Shown here: positions 17,267 to 26,290 of the stretch, in pieces
How positions within the stretch are numbered: the stretch's first letter is position 1
Layout: each line of letters starts with the position of its first letter
NCBI RefSeq assembly: GCF_023515955.1
Contig: NZ_CP097322.1
Coordinates: forward strand, 2,482,001 to 2,546,000
Reading direction: 5' to 3'
DNA length: 64,000 nucleotides
Source of the DNA: Streptomyces sp. RerS4
Lineage (GTDB): Bacteria; Actinomycetota; Actinomycetes; Streptomycetales; Streptomycetaceae
The notes under the pieces: model-generated
Databases searched by the model: none
Told to the model about the DNA's origin: nothing
What the model saw: only the letters and a program-made list of their open reading frames with translations
Program-made: the position numbers and the translations under genes

Positions 17267-18721
17267 ATGCATCACATGAGTCGTGGGCGGCGCGTGCTCG
17301 TCCTGGCGATCTGCTGCACGAGCCTGCTGATCGTCAGCCTCGACAACACCGTCCTGAACGTGGCCCTCCCCGCGATCCGCCGCGATCTGAACGCCTCGGT
17401 CTCGGGCATGCAGTGGACGATCGACGCGTACACGCTGGTCCTCGCCTCGCTGCTGATGTTCGCCGGCTCCACGGGGGACCGGATCGGGCGGCGCAAGGTC
17501 TTCGTCTGGGGCCTGGTCCTCTTCACGGCCGGTTCCCTGCTGTGCTCGCTGGCGCCGAGCCTGGACTGGCTCATCGCCTTCCGGATGATCCAGGCCGTCG
17601 GTGGCTCGATGCTCAACCCCGTCGCCATGTCGATCATCACCAACACCTTCACGGACCCGAAGGAGCGCGCCCGCGCGATCGGCATCTGGGGCGCGGTGGT
17701 CGGCATCTCGATGGCCGCCGGACCGCTGATCGGCGGCCTGCTGGTGGACTCGGTGGGCTGGCGGTCCATCTTCTGGGTCAACCTCCCCGTCGGGCTGCTC
17801 GCCCTCCTGTTGACCCTGCGCTACATCCCCGAGTCCCGGTCCGAGCACCCGCGCCGGCCCGATCCGGTGGGTCAGCTGCTGATCGTGGCGCTGCTCGGCT
17901 CGGTGACGTACGCGATCATCGAGGCCCCCGCCCGGGGTTGGGCCTCGCCCGCGATCCTCGGCTGCTCGCTGACCGCCGTGGCCGCGCTGGTGGGGCTGCT
18001 GGTCTACGAGGCCCGGCGGGCGGAGCCGCTGATCGACCCCCGGTTCTTCCGCAGCGCCCCCTTCAGCGGGGCGACGGTGATCGCGGTCGGCGCCTTCGCC
18101 TCGCTGTCGGGGTTCCTCTTCCTGAACACCCTGTACCTCCAGGAGGTGCGGGGGCTGGACGCCCTGGACGCCGGGCTCTGGATGCTGCCGATGGCCACGT
18201 TCGCCTTCCTGTGCGCGCCGGTGTCGGGGCGGCTGGTCGGAAGCAAGGGGCCGCGACTGCCGCTGCTGATCGCGGGCGTGACGATGGCGGCGAGCGGGGT
18301 GCTGTTCGCCGCGTTCTCGGCGGAGGGCAACACGCGGCTGATGTTCGCCGGGTACGTGCTGTTCGGCATCGGCTTCGGCCTGGTCAACGCCCCCATCACC
18401 AATACGGCGGTGTCGGGGATGCCGCGCGCCCAGGCGGGGGTCGCGGCGGCGGTGGCGTCCACCAGCCGGCAGACCGGCGGGGCGCTGGGCGTCGCCGTGA
18501 TCGGCGCCGTACTGGCGGCCGGGACGGCGGGCGGCGCGGACTTCGCGACGGCGGCCAGGCCGGCCTGGTGGATCATCACGGGGCTCGGGCTGGTGACCCT
18601 GGTGGTGGGCGTCGCCACGACCGGGCCCCGGGCGCGCGCCACGGCGGCGCGCACGGCCCGTGAGCTGGACCCGGATCCGCCGGGGGCGCCGGAACCGGTC
18701 GGCGCTCCCCCGCACGCCTGA
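17267..18721 (+). CDS. MFS drug exporter, DHA2 (14-TMS) family
   Basis: A 484-residue membrane protein with about 14 hydrophobic helices. DHA2/EmrB-QacA signatures are present: LDNTVLNVALPAIRRDL in helix 1 (motif D1), LLMFAGSTGDRIGRRKVF (motif A) in loop 2-3, and GAVVGISMAAGPLIGG (motif C) in helix 5. Proton-driven export of toxic compounds or antibiotics is the expected role; the substrate is unknown. Start could also be ATG 17276. It is expressed divergently from dus and has no linked regulator other than the TetR gene 1.2 kb downstream. Confidence 0.9.
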   Translation: MHHMSRGRRVLVLAICCTSLLIVSLDNTVLNVALPAIRRDLNASVSGMQWTIDAYTLVLASLLMFAGSTGDRIGRRKVFVWGLVLFTAGSLLCSLAPSLDWLIAFRMIQAVGGSMLNPVAMSIITNTFTDPKERARAIGIWGAVVGISMAAGPLIGGLLVDSVGWRSIFWVNLPVGLLALLLTLRYIPESRSEHPRRPDPVGQLLIVALLGSVTYAIIEAPARGWASPAILGCSLTAVAALVGLLVYEARRAEPLIDPRFFRSAPFSGATVIAVGAFASLSGFLFLNTLYLQEVRGLDALDAGLWMLPMATFAFLCAPVSGRLVGSKGPRLPLLIAGVTMAASGVLFAAFSAEGNTRLMFAGYVLFGIGFGLVNAPITNTAVSGMPRAQAGVAAAVASTSRQTGGALGVAVIGAVLAAGTAGGADFATAARPAWWIITGLGLVTLVVGVATTGPRARATAARTARELDPDPPGAPEPVGAPPHA

Positions 18722-18807
18722 GGGCGCGGCACTCTCCCCTCTCGGCGCTCCATCCTTCGGCGCTCCATCCTTTCGGCGCTCGCCCAGGGCACCGCCACAC
18801 GGACGAG

Positions 18808-18829
18808 TGACAGATATTGAAATCTGTCA
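18808..18829 (+). promoter_or_regulatory. Palindromic operator before the aldo/keto reductase-TetR pair
   Basis: TGACAGAT-N6-ATCTGTCA (18808-18829) is a perfect 8-bp inverted repeat, A/T-rich in a very GC-rich context, ending 22 nt before the ATG at 18852. The size and symmetry fit a TetR-family operator. The TetR gene downstream is the obvious candidate to bind it, giving autoregulation. Confidence 0.65.
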
Positions 18830-18851
18830 TCGGTCATGTCATTCTCGTTTC

Positions 18852-19892
18852 ATGACGACGAACGAGACCGCCACCGCCCCCGCCCGCCGGCTCGGCACCT
18901 CCGGCCCCTCGGTCTTCCCGCTGGGTCTGGGCTGCATGGGCATGTCCGCGCTCTACGGAGACGCCGACCGGGCCGAATCCCTCGCCACCCTCCACGCCTA
19001 CCTGGAAGCCGTCCCCGCCGGGGTGAGCCCCCTGCTCGACACCGGCGACTTCTACGGGATGGGGCACAACGAACTGCTCATCGCCGAGGCCCTGCGCACC
19101 GCCCCGACGGCGGCGCGCGAGCGTGCGCTGACCAGCGTGAAGTTCGGCGCCCTGCGGACCGTCGAGGGCGGCTTCACCGGATATGACGGCCGCCCCGCGG
19201 CCGTGAGGAACTTCCTGGCCTACTCCCTCCAGCGGCTCGGCCGGGACCACATCGACATCTACCGCATCGCCCGGGTGGACCCGGACGTCCCGATCGAGGA
19301 GACCGTCGGCGCCATCGCCGAGGCCGTCCAGGCCGGCCACGTACGGCACATCGGCCTTTCCGAGGTCGGCGCGGACACGCTGCGCCGGGCCGCCGCCGTG
19401 GCCCCGATCGCGGACCTCCAGATCGAGTACTCCCTGATCTCCCGCGGCATCGAGGAGGAGATCCTCCCGACCGCCCGCGAGCTGGGCATCGGCGTCACGG
19501 CGTACGGAGTCCTCTCCCGGGGCCTGATCAGCGGACACTTCAGCCGCGAGCGCGAGCTCGCACCCGGCGACTTCCGCGGCATGAGCCCCCGCTTCCAGGG
19601 CGACAACCTGGACCGCAACCTCGACCTGGTCGAGGCCCTGCGCAAGGTGGCCGACGAGAAGGGCGTCAGCGTCGCCCAGATCGCGATCGCCTGGGTGCTC
19701 TCGCGCGGCGAGGACATCGTGCCGCTCGTCGGAGCCCGCCGCCGCGACCGGCTGGCCGAGGCACTGGGTGCCATGAGAGTGGAGCTGAGCCCGGCGGACC
19801 TGACCGCCATCGAGGAGGCAGTCCCGGCGGGCGCCGCCGCCGGCGATCGCTACCCGCAAGCCCAGATGGCCCACCTCGACAGCGAGCACTGA
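18852..19892 (+). CDS. Aldo/keto reductase
   Basis: A 346-residue NADPH-dependent oxidoreductase with the AKR barrel. Visible motifs: RRLGTSGPSVFPLGLGCMGMS at the N terminus, LDTGDFYGMGHNELLIAEAL with the catalytic Asp and Tyr, a Lys in SVKFG, IGLSEVGADTLRRA, and the C-terminal nucleotide-binding region (IVPLVGARRRDRLAEAL). The RVDPDVPIEETVGA segment is like the AKR13 subgroup. Reduces aldehydes or ketones; the natural substrate is unknown. ATG 18852 sits just after the palindromic operator. A TetR gene follows 21 nt downstream, so the two form a self-regulated operon. Confidence 0.9.
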   Translation: MTTNETATAPARRLGTSGPSVFPLGLGCMGMSALYGDADRAESLATLHAYLEAVPAGVSPLLDTGDFYGMGHNELLIAEALRTAPTAARERALTSVKFGALRTVEGGFTGYDGRPAAVRNFLAYSLQRLGRDHIDIYRIARVDPDVPIEETVGAIAEAVQAGHVRHIGLSEVGADTLRRAAAVAPIADLQIEYSLISRGIEEEILPTARELGIGVTAYGVLSRGLISGHFSRERELAPGDFRGMSPRFQGDNLDRNLDLVEALRKVADEKGVSVAQIAIAWVLSRGEDIVPLVGARRRDRLAEALGAMRVELSPADLTAIEEAVPAGAAAGDRYPQAQMAHLDSEH

Positions 19893-19913
19893 ACCGGCTG
19901 TACGGTCGTACCC

Positions 19914-20507
19914 ATGCCACCCGCTGCCGCCGAACCCCTGACCCCCGAGCGCATCCTCGAAACCACCGAGGACGTGCTGCGCCGCTTCGGCCCCACCAAG
20001 GCGACGGTGGTGGACGTGGCGCGTGCCCTGGGCGTCAGCCACGGAAGCGTCTACCGGCACTTCCCGTCCAAGGCGGCGCTGCGCGAGGCCGTCACGGACC
20101 GGTGGCTCGCCAAGAGCGTCGTGATGCTGGAGGGCATCGCCTCGAGGCCCGGGGAATCCGCCTCCTCGAAGCTGGAGGCCTGGCTGGAGGCCCTGTTCGA
20201 GGCCAAGCGCCACAAGGCGGGTGACGACCCCGAGCTGTTCGCGACGTACACGGTGCTGCTCGCCGAGAACAGCGACGTCGTCGACGCCCATCTGACCGAG
20301 CTGATCGACCAGCTGGCGCGGATCATCGCGGAGGGGGTCGAGGCCGGCACGCTGGCCGCGCCGGACGCGGCGGCCGCCGCCCGCGCCGTCTTCGACGCCA
20401 CCAGCCGTTTCCACGATCCGCAGTACGCGCCGGACTGGCGGTCACCGACGATCCTCACCGAGTTCGAGGCGGTCACGGCCCTCCTCATCCGGGGCCTGCG
20501 CGCCTGA
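19914..20507 (+). CDS. TetR-family transcriptional regulator
   Basis: A 197-residue regulator. The N-terminal DNA-binding domain is clear (RILETTEDVLRRFGPTKATVVDVARALGVSHGSVYRHFPSKAALREAV), with the helix-turn-helix at about residues 38-57. The C-terminal ligand-binding half contains ARIIAEGVEAGTLAAPD. It follows the aldo/keto reductase by 21 nt. Inference: it represses that operon through the 18808-18829 palindrome and is induced by a substrate of the reductase. TACGGT 7 nt before the ATG could give a second, leaderless promoter. Confidence 0.9.
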   Translation: MPPAAAEPLTPERILETTEDVLRRFGPTKATVVDVARALGVSHGSVYRHFPSKAALREAVTDRWLAKSVVMLEGIASRPGESASSKLEAWLEALFEAKRHKAGDDPELFATYTVLLAENSDVVDAHLTELIDQLARIIAEGVEAGTLAAPDAAAAARAVFDATSRFHDPQYAPDWRSPTILTEFEAVTALLIRGLRA

Positions 20508-20612
20508 GACGGCGGCGCCGCCGACCGGCATCGGGCGGCTCAGCTTGTACATGCCATCGATCTGTCCCTACGGTCCCCCTACCGCACTCATCAGATACGC
20601 ATCGGGGGAACC

Positions 20613-21365
20613 ATGTCCAGCCCGCCCGCCCCATCCGCCCGACCGGCGCCGCCCGCCCGCTCCCGGGTCGCCACCGCGCTCGGCTGGATCCTGACGATCG
20701 GCCTCAACGTGGTCGCGCCGATCGTCACCTACCACATGCTCAAGGACCACGGCTGGAGCGAGTTCGCCGCGCTGCTGGCCGGCGGCGCCTGGCCGGTGCT
20801 CGACAGCGCCATCCACGTGGCCTGGCGTCGCAAGCTCGACGAGTTCGCCGTCGTCACCCTGGTGTTCCTGGGGATCACGGCCGTCGTCTCGCTCGTCGGC
20901 GCCCACTCTGCCCACGCCCTGCTCCTCAAGGACTCCGGCGTGACCGCGCTGTTCGGGCTGCTCTGCCTGGCGACGCTGCTCGCGTCGCGCCCGTTGATGT
21001 TCTACTTCGGCCGCAAGTTCGCCACCGACGGCACACCCGAGAGCACCGCGTGGTGGAACGGCCTGTGGCAGTACGAGGGCTTCCGCACCACCATGCGCAC
21101 CATGACCCTGGTGTGGGGCGTGGCCTACGTGGTCGAGGCCCTGGTCCGGGTCGCGCTGTCCTTCGTGCTGAGCGTCGACACCATGGTCACGATCAGCCCG
21201 TTCATGATCTACGCGACGCTGGGTGGCCTGGCCCTGTGGACGGCCCGCTACGGCAAGCGGTCCCAGGCGGAGGGCGAACGCCGCTTCGCCGAGGCGGCGG
21301 CCCAGGAGGCCGAAGCCAAGGAAGCGGCGAACCGGGACGCCCCGGCCGGCGGCTCCCCGGCCTGA
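20613..21365 (+). CDS. Membrane protein, VC0807-like family
   Basis: A 250-residue protein with about six hydrophobic helices (for example ALGWILTIGLNVVAPIVTYHML, AVVTLVFLGITAVVSLVGA, TMVTISPFMIYATLGGLALW). It has the WPVLDSAIHVAWRRKLDEFAVV segment typical of VC0807 family proteins, found in many actinobacteria with no known function. The C terminus is a charged, Glu/Ala-rich tail (about residues 215-250). A ribosome-binding site (GGGGGA) precedes the ATG. It ends at a strong bidirectional terminator. Confidence 0.75.
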   Translation: MSSPPAPSARPAPPARSRVATALGWILTIGLNVVAPIVTYHMLKDHGWSEFAALLAGGAWPVLDSAIHVAWRRKLDEFAVVTLVFLGITAVVSLVGAHSAHALLLKDSGVTALFGLLCLATLLASRPLMFYFGRKFATDGTPESTAWWNGLWQYEGFRTTMRTMTLVWGVAYVVEALVRVALSFVLSVDTMVTISPFMIYATLGGLALWTARYGKRSQAEGERRFAEAAAQEAEAKEAANRDAPAGGSPA

Positions 21366-21388
21366 CCGCCCGGCGGCGGAACGTGAAA

Positions 21389-21431
21389 GACCGGTGGCCC
21401 GGTGCGCTTGTCGCGCACCGGGCCACCGGTC
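21389..21431. terminator. Bidirectional terminator between the membrane protein gene and glyS
   Basis: An 18-bp perfect stem (21389-21406 with 21414-21431) around a 7-nt loop, between the stops of two convergent genes. The run of T/A just outside each side is short. Confidence 0.85.
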
Positions 21432-21447
21432 TTCGTCCGTCCGGGTC

Positions 21448-22827
21448 CTAGCAGCCGAGCAGGCGGCTGGCCAGGTAGCTCTGGATCTGGTCCAGGGAGA
21501 CGCGCTCCTGCTTCATGGTGTCGCGCTCGCGCACGGTCACCGCGTTGTCGTCCAGGGTGTCGAAGTCGACGGTGACGCAGAACGGCGTACCGATCTCGTC
21601 CTGGCGACGGTAGCGGCGTCCGATGGCGCCCGCGTCGTCGAACTCGATGTTCCAGTTCTTGCGCAGGTCGGCGGCGAGGCCCTTGGCCTTCGGCGACAGC
21701 TGCGGGTTGCGCGACAGCGGCAGCACCGCGACCTTGATGGGCGCCAGGCGCGGGTCGAGGCGCATGACGGTGCGCTTCTCCATGACGCCCTTGGCGTTGG
21801 GGGCCTCGTCCTCGATGTACGCGTCGAGCATGAAGGCGAGCATGGCGCGGTTGACACCGGCCGCCGGCTCGATGACGTACGGGGTGTACCGCTCGCCGGC
21901 CTCCTGGTCGAAGTACGTGAGGTCCTGGCCGGAGGCGGCCGAGTGGGCCTTCAGGTCGTAGTCCGTGCGGTTGGCGATGCCCTCCAGCTCGGAGAACTCG
22001 TTGCCACCGAAGTTGAAGCGGTACTCGATGTCGGCGGTGCGCTTCGAGTAGTGCGACAGCTTCTCGGCCGGGTGGTCGTACCAGCGGATGTTCTCCTCGC
22101 GGATGCCGAGGTCGCGGTACCAGTTCCACCGCTCGGCCATCCAGTACTCCTGCCACTGCTCGTCCTCGCCCGGCTTGACGAAGAACTCCATCTCCATCTG
22201 CTCGAACTCGCGCGTGCGGAAGATGAAGTTGCCCGGCGTGATCTCGTTGCGGAAGGACTTGCCCATCTGCGCGATGCCGAACGGCGGCTTCTTGCGCGAG
22301 GCGGTCTGGACCAGCGCGAAGTTGGTGAAGATGCCCTGGGCGGTCTCGGGGCGCAGGTACGCCTTCGAGCCGGTGTCCTGGGTCGGGCCGAGGTGCGTCT
22401 CCAGCATGCCGGAGAACTGCTTGGGCTCGGTGAACTGGCCCTTCACGCCGCAGTTGGGGCAGTTGATGTCGGCGAGGCCGTTCGCGGGCAGCCGGCCGTG
22501 CTTGGCCTCGTAGGCCTCTTCAAGGTGGTCGGCGCGCTGACGCTTGTGACACGAGGTGCACTCGGTGAGCGGGTCGGAGAAGGTCGCGACGTGACCGGAG
22601 GCCACCCAGACCTCAGGGGCCAGGATCACGGAGGAGTCGATGCCGACGATGTCCTCACGCCCGGTGACCATCGCCTTCCACCACTGGCGCTTGATGTTCT
22701 CCTTGAGCTCGACACCCAGCGGACCGTAGTCCCAGGCAGCCCTGGAGCCGCCGTAGATCTCACTGCACGGGAAAACGAAGCCACGGCGCTTGCTCAGGCT
22801 GACGATGGTTTCGATCTTGTCGGCCAC
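21448..22827 (-). CDS. glyS: Glycyl-tRNA synthetase (single-chain, class II)
   Basis: Charges tRNA-Gly with glycine. The 459-residue protein is the dimeric alpha2 type, not the alpha2beta2 form. It has motif 1-3 features of class II synthetases: [19 protein letters not shown] near the N terminus, [12 protein letters not shown] (motif 2 region), [23 protein letters not shown], and the C-terminal anticodon-binding domain ([13 protein letters not shown]). Length is as expected. GTG 22827 has a GAAGAGAG stretch as a modest ribosome-binding site. No T-box structure is evident in its leader. Confidence 0.97.
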   Translation of the reverse strand: MADKIETIVSLSKRRGFVFPCSEIYGGSRAAWDYGPLGVELKENIKRQWWKAMVTGREDIVGIDSSVILAPEVWVASGHVATFSDPLTECTSCHKRQRADHLEEAYEAKHGRLPANGLADINCPNCGVKGQFTEPKQFSGMLETHLGPTQDTGSKAYLRPETAQGIFTNFALVQTASRKKPPFGIAQMGKSFRNEITPGNFIFRTREFEQMEMEFFVKPGEDEQWQEYWMAERWNWYRDLGIREENIRWYDHPAEKLSHYSKRTADIEYRFNFGGNEFSELEGIANRTDYDLKAHSAASGQDLTYFDQEAGERYTPYVIEPAAGVNRAMLAFMLDAYIEDEAPNAKGVMEKRTVMRLDPRLAPIKVAVLPLSRNPQLSPKAKGLAADLRKNWNIEFDDAGAIGRRYRRQDEIGTPFCVTVDFDTLDDNAVTVRERDTMKQERVSLDQIQSYLASRLLGC

Positions 22828-22946
22828 GGTGCTCTCTTCATTACGAGGACGAACGGCGAATGCCTTAGGTTACCGGCGCCCCGGCCCCCACCATCAAATC
22901 GGGACCCTTTTGTGAGCGGCCCCCAGAGGCGGCCCCACCTGGGTTT

Positions 22947-22979
22947 TTGACAACCGTTTCCATTTTGGATGAAAATGGA
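22947..22979 (+). promoter_or_regulatory. znuA promoter with overlapping Zur-type box
   Basis: TTGACA (22947-22952, perfect -35) is followed after 18 nt by GAAAAT (22971-22976, -10). The inverted repeat TCCATTTT-N5-AAAATGGA (22959-22979) covers the spacer and the -10. It is A/T-rich and resembles Zur boxes, which contain TGAAAATGATTTTCA-like symmetry. Zur bound with zinc would block RNA polymerase. ATG 22984 lies 7 nt after the -10, so the znuA mRNA may be leaderless. Confidence 0.65.
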
Positions 22980-22983
22980 TGTC

Positions 22984-23988
22984 ATGAACGTACGACGCCT
23001 CATACCCACGGCCGCCCTCGTCGGCGCTGTCACCCTCACCGCGGCTGCCCTCACCGCCTGCTCCGGCGGCGCCGCCGCGGGAGCGGCCGGCGACAAGGAC
23101 GGCAAGCTCGGCGTCATGGCGTCGTTCTACCCGCTGCAGTTCCTCGCCGAACAGATCGGCCAGGACCACGTCAAGGTCGACACCCTGACCAAGCCGGGCG
23201 TCGAGCCCCACGACCTGGACATCACCCCGCAGCAGACCGGTCAGCTCGCCCAATCCGACGTGGTCCTCTACCTCAAGTCCCTCCAGCCCGCCGTCGACAA
23301 GGCCGTCGCCCAGTCCGGCGTGAAGAACATCGTCGACGCCGCCACCCTCACGAAGCTGGTCGAGCACGGCGCCTCCGGCCCCGCGCACGGCGAGGAGGGC
23401 CACGAGCACACCGACGGCGACGAGCACGGCCACGCCGCCGAGGACGACCACGGCAAGGGCGAGGCCGGCGCCGACCCGCACGTGTGGCTCGACCCCACCA
23501 AGTACGCGGACATCGCCAAGGGCGTCGGCGCCGCGCTGGAGAAGGCCGACCCCGAGCACGCCGCGGACTACCGCAAGAACACCGACGGCCTCGTGGCCAA
23601 GCTGGGCGCCCTGGACACGGAGTTCAGGGAGGGCCTGAAGAACACGGCCTCCAAGACCTTCATCACCACCCACTCCGCCTTCGGCTACCTCGCCGAGCGC
23701 TACGGCCTCGACCAGGAGGGCATCTCCGGCGTGGACCCCGAGGCCGAGCCCAGCCCGGCCCGCATGAAGGACCTCCAGGAGACCGCGAAGAAGGAGAACG
23801 TCACCACCGTGTTCTTCGAGACCCTGGCCAGCGACAAGACGGCCAAGGCCCTGGCCACGGACACGGGCCTGAAGACCGACGTCCTCGACCCCCTTGAGGG
23901 AATCAGCGACAAGTCCCAGGGCGCTGACTACTTCGAGGTCATGCGGTCCAACCTGAAGAACCTCCAGAAGGCACTCGGAGCCAAGTGA
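22984..23988 (+). CDS. znuA: Zinc ABC transporter, substrate-binding lipoprotein ZnuA
   Basis: Captures zinc outside the membrane for the ZnuBC permease. The 334-residue protein has a lipoprotein signal with lipobox LTAC (Cys26), the cluster A-1 solute-binding fold with zinc-ligand histidines (VEPHDLD, DPHVWLDP, THSAFGYLAERYGL) and a His/Asp/Glu-rich loop at about residues 130-155, characteristic of ZnuA. The frame is open upstream to ATG 22969, but that codon lies inside the Zur-box palindrome. ATG 22984 is preferred because of the -10 spacing and the clean signal peptide. First gene of znuA-znuC-znuB. Confidence 0.93.
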   Translation: MNVRRLIPTAALVGAVTLTAAALTACSGGAAAGAAGDKDGKLGVMASFYPLQFLAEQIGQDHVKVDTLTKPGVEPHDLDITPQQTGQLAQSDVVLYLKSLQPAVDKAVAQSGVKNIVDAATLTKLVEHGASGPAHGEEGHEHTDGDEHGHAAEDDHGKGEAGADPHVWLDPTKYADIAKGVGAALEKADPEHAADYRKNTDGLVAKLGALDTEFREGLKNTASKTFITTHSAFGYLAERYGLDQEGISGVDPEAEPSPARMKDLQETAKKENVTTVFFETLASDKTAKALATDTGLKTDVLDPLEGISDKSQGADYFEVMRSNLKNLQKALGAK

Positions 23989-24014
23989 TGACAGCAGCAA
24001 CGGAGGCGCGAGCC

Positions 24015-24815
24015 ATGGAGTCAGCGACAGCCGGCGCCGCCACGGCGGAGGACCAGCCCGTCATATCCCTGCGCGGGGCCACCGCCTCGCTCGGCTCGCG
24101 ACCCGTGCTGCGCGGGATCGACCTCACCGTGCGCCGCGGTGAGGTCGTCGCGCTGCTCGGCGCCAACGGCTCCGGCAAGTCCACGGCCGTCCGCGCCGTG
24201 GTCGGCCAGGTGCCGCTCAGCGGCGGTTCCCTCTCCCTGTTCGGCACCGAGCTGAAGCGGTTCCGCCAGTGGTCGCGGATCGGCTACGTCCCCCAGCGCA
24301 CGACCGCCGCCAGCGGCGTCCCGGCCACCGTCCGCGAGGTCGTCTCCTCCGGCCGGCTGGCCCGTACGCGTTTCGGCATCCTGCGCAAGGCGGACAAGGC
24401 GGCCGTCGAGCGGGCTCTCGCCCTCGTCGACATGGAGGCGTACGCGGACGCCTCGGTCAACGCCCTCTCCGGCGGCCAGCACCAGCGCGTGCTGATCGCC
24501 CGTGCCCTGGCCGTCGAACCGGAACTGCTGATCATGGACGAGCCGATGGCCGGCGTCGACCTCGGCAACCAGGAGGTCCTGGCCACGGCCGTACGCCGCC
24601 AGGTGGCCGCCGGCACCACCGTCCTGCTCGTCCTGCACGAGCTCGGCCCGCTGGAGCCCCTGATCGACCGGGCCGTCGTCCTGCGCGACGGCTGCGTCAT
24701 GCACGACGGCCCGCCCCCCGAGGCCGTCGGCCAGCACGCCCTGCCCGGCCACGACCACGTACACCCCCACGCGGCGCACGACGCCGAACCCCTGCGGACG
24801 GGACTGCTGAGCTGA
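24015..24815 (+). CDS. znuC: Zinc ABC transporter, ATP-binding protein ZnuC
   Basis: Hydrolyses ATP to drive zinc import. The 266-residue protein has all ABC motifs: Walker A GANGSGKS, the Q-loop in GYVPQRTTA, the signature LSGGQHQRV, Walker B LLIMDEPMAGVD and the switch His in LVLHELG. The C terminus has a His-rich tail (HALPGHDHVHPHAAHDAE), which may help handle zinc. ATG 24015 is chosen because GGAGG lies 8 nt upstream. Starts at 23985 or 23988, overlapping the znuA stop, are also possible and would couple the two genes. Confidence 0.93.
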   Translation: MESATAGAATAEDQPVISLRGATASLGSRPVLRGIDLTVRRGEVVALLGANGSGKSTAVRAVVGQVPLSGGSLSLFGTELKRFRQWSRIGYVPQRTTAASGVPATVREVVSSGRLARTRFGILRKADKAAVERALALVDMEAYADASVNALSGGQHQRVLIARALAVEPELLIMDEPMAGVDLGNQEVLATAVRRQVAAGTTVLLVLHELGPLEPLIDRAVVLRDGCVMHDGPPPEAVGQHALPGHDHVHPHAAHDAEPLRTGLLS

Positions 24816-25681
24816 TGGAGATCCTCGACTACGCCTTCATGCAGCGGGCCCTGCTCGCGGCCGTCCTGGTGGGTCTGACGGCTCCGGCGATCGGCACCTA
24901 CCTCGTCCAGCGCCGCCAGGCCGTCATGGGCGACGGCATCGGGCACGTGGCCATGACGGGCGTCGCGCTCGGCTTCCTGCTCAACACCAGCCCGGTGTGG
25001 ATGGCCACCCTGGTCGCCGTGATCGGCGCGGTCGGCATGGAGCTGATCCGCTCCCGCGGCAAGACCAGCGGCGACATCGCCCTCGCCATGCTCTTCTACG
25101 GCGGCCTGGCCGGCGGTGTGATGATCATCAACCTGTCGCCGGGCGGCTCCACCGCCAACCTCAGCAGCTACCTCTTCGGCTCCATCACCACCGTCTCGGC
25201 CGAGGACATCACGGCCGTCGTCATCCTCGCGGTGTTCGTCCTCGCCGTCACCGTCGGCCTGCGCCGCCAGCTGTTCGCCGTCAGCCAGGACGAGGAGTTC
25301 GCCCGGGTCACCGGCCTGCCGGTGCGGGCGCTGAACCTGCTGATGGCCGTCACCGCCGCCGTCACCGTGACCGTCGCCATGCGCATCGTCGGCCTGCTGC
25401 TGGTCAGCGCCATGATGGTGATCCCCGTCGCGGCCGCCCAGCGCGTCACGCGCGGGTTCACGGCCACCCTGACCCTCGCGATGGTCATCGGCGTCCTGGC
25501 CTCGCTGACCGGCACGACGGCCACCTACTACCTCGACGCGCCGTCGGGCGCCACGATCGTGTTGCTCGCGATCGCCGTCTTCACCGTGATGACGGCCCTG
25601 TCGACCCCGCTGGCCAGGCGGCGCGCGAAGGCGGCCCGCGCCGCCGAGGAGGTCTGTACGCACGACGAGGTGAAGGTCTAG
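24815..25681 (+). CDS. znuB: Zinc ABC transporter, permease ZnuB
   Basis: A 288-residue membrane permease with about eight helices of the ABC-3 family (for example AVLVGLTAPAIGTYLVQRRQAVMGDGIGHVAMTGVALG and AMRIVGLLLVSAMMVIPVAAAQ). It forms the import channel for zinc delivered by ZnuA. Its ATG overlaps the znuC stop (TGATG), so translation is coupled. A cytoplasmic C terminus ends EVCTHDEVKV. The zur gene follows 52 nt downstream and may be partly co-transcribed. Confidence 0.93.
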   Translation: MEILDYAFMQRALLAAVLVGLTAPAIGTYLVQRRQAVMGDGIGHVAMTGVALGFLLNTSPVWMATLVAVIGAVGMELIRSRGKTSGDIALAMLFYGGLAGGVMIINLSPGGSTANLSSYLFGSITTVSAEDITAVVILAVFVLAVTVGLRRQLFAVSQDEEFARVTGLPVRALNLLMAVTAAVTVTVAMRIVGLLLVSAMMVIPVAAAQRVTRGFTATLTLAMVIGVLASLTGTTATYYLDAPSGATIVLLAIAVFTVMTALSTPLARRRAKAARAAEEVCTHDEVKV

Positions 25682-25733
25682 CGGGGGCGGCAGCCTGGCA
25701 CAATGTGGGCGAGGCCAAAACGAGGAGGAACCG

Positions 25734-26162
25734 GTGGCGACTGCGCCTGGCGAGACGAGTACCGCGCCAGTACGAGGACGATCCACCCGGCAGCGAGCCG
25801 CCGTGGCGGCCGCGCTGGACGAGGTGGACGAGTTCCGCAGTGCCCAGGAGCTGCACGACATGCTCAAGCACCGCGGTGACTCCGTGGGCCTGACCACCGT
25901 CTACCGCACCCTCCAGTCCCTGGCGGACGCCGGCGAGGTGGACGTACTGCGCACCAGTGACGGCGAGTCCGTCTACCGCCGCTGCTCCACCGGCGACCAT
26001 CACCACCACCTGGTCTGCCGCAAGTGCGGCAAGGCCGTCGAGGTGGAGGGTCCTGCGGTGGAGAAGTGGGCCGAGGCCATCGCCGCGGAGCACGGCTACG
26101 TGAACGTGGCCCACACCGTCGAGATCTTCGGCACCTGCGCCGACTGCGCGGCCGCCGGCTAG
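25734..26162 (+). CDS. zur: Zinc uptake regulator Zur (Fur family)
   Basis: Represses zinc-uptake genes when zinc is plentiful. The 142-residue Fur-family protein has the winged-helix region (TRQRAAVAAALDEVDEFRSAQELHDMLKHRG and VGLTTVYRTLQSLADAGEVDV), metal-site histidines (STGDHHHHLVCRKCGKAVEVEG) and two CxxC pairs (CRKC and CADC) that hold the structural zinc. Assignment to Zur rather than Fur rests on location after znuACB and this metal-ligand pattern. GTG 25734 has a strong GAGGAGG upstream. The palindrome over the znuA promoter is its expected target. Confidence 0.93.
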   Translation: MATAPGETSTAPVRGRSTRQRAAVAAALDEVDEFRSAQELHDMLKHRGDSVGLTTVYRTLQSLADAGEVDVLRTSDGESVYRRCSTGDHHHHLVCRKCGKAVEVEGPAVEKWAEAIAAEHGYVNVAHTVEIFGTCADCAAAG

Positions 26163-26236
26163 CGGATCCGGGTCGCGTTCCGGTCGAAGACCGACCGGAT
26201 CCGGTCGATGTCACGACCCCCGCGCGCCGTCGTGGC

Positions 26237-26277
26237 GCGGCTCCACCGCCTGGCCCGACGGGTCCGTGGCGGTGGAG
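26237..26277 (-). terminator. Terminator of uppS
   Basis: GGCTCCACCGCC (26237-26248) pairs with GGCGGTGGAGCC (26266-26277), a 12-bp perfect stem with a 17-nt loop, 14 nt past the uppS stop. It also lies beyond zur, so it may serve both convergent genes. Confidence 0.65.
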
Positions 26278-26290
26278 CCTGCCTCCCGGG

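Noticed and set aside
22828..22960. T-box riboswitch ahead of glyS
   Set aside because: No stem I or T-box sequence can be seen, and the leader is short.
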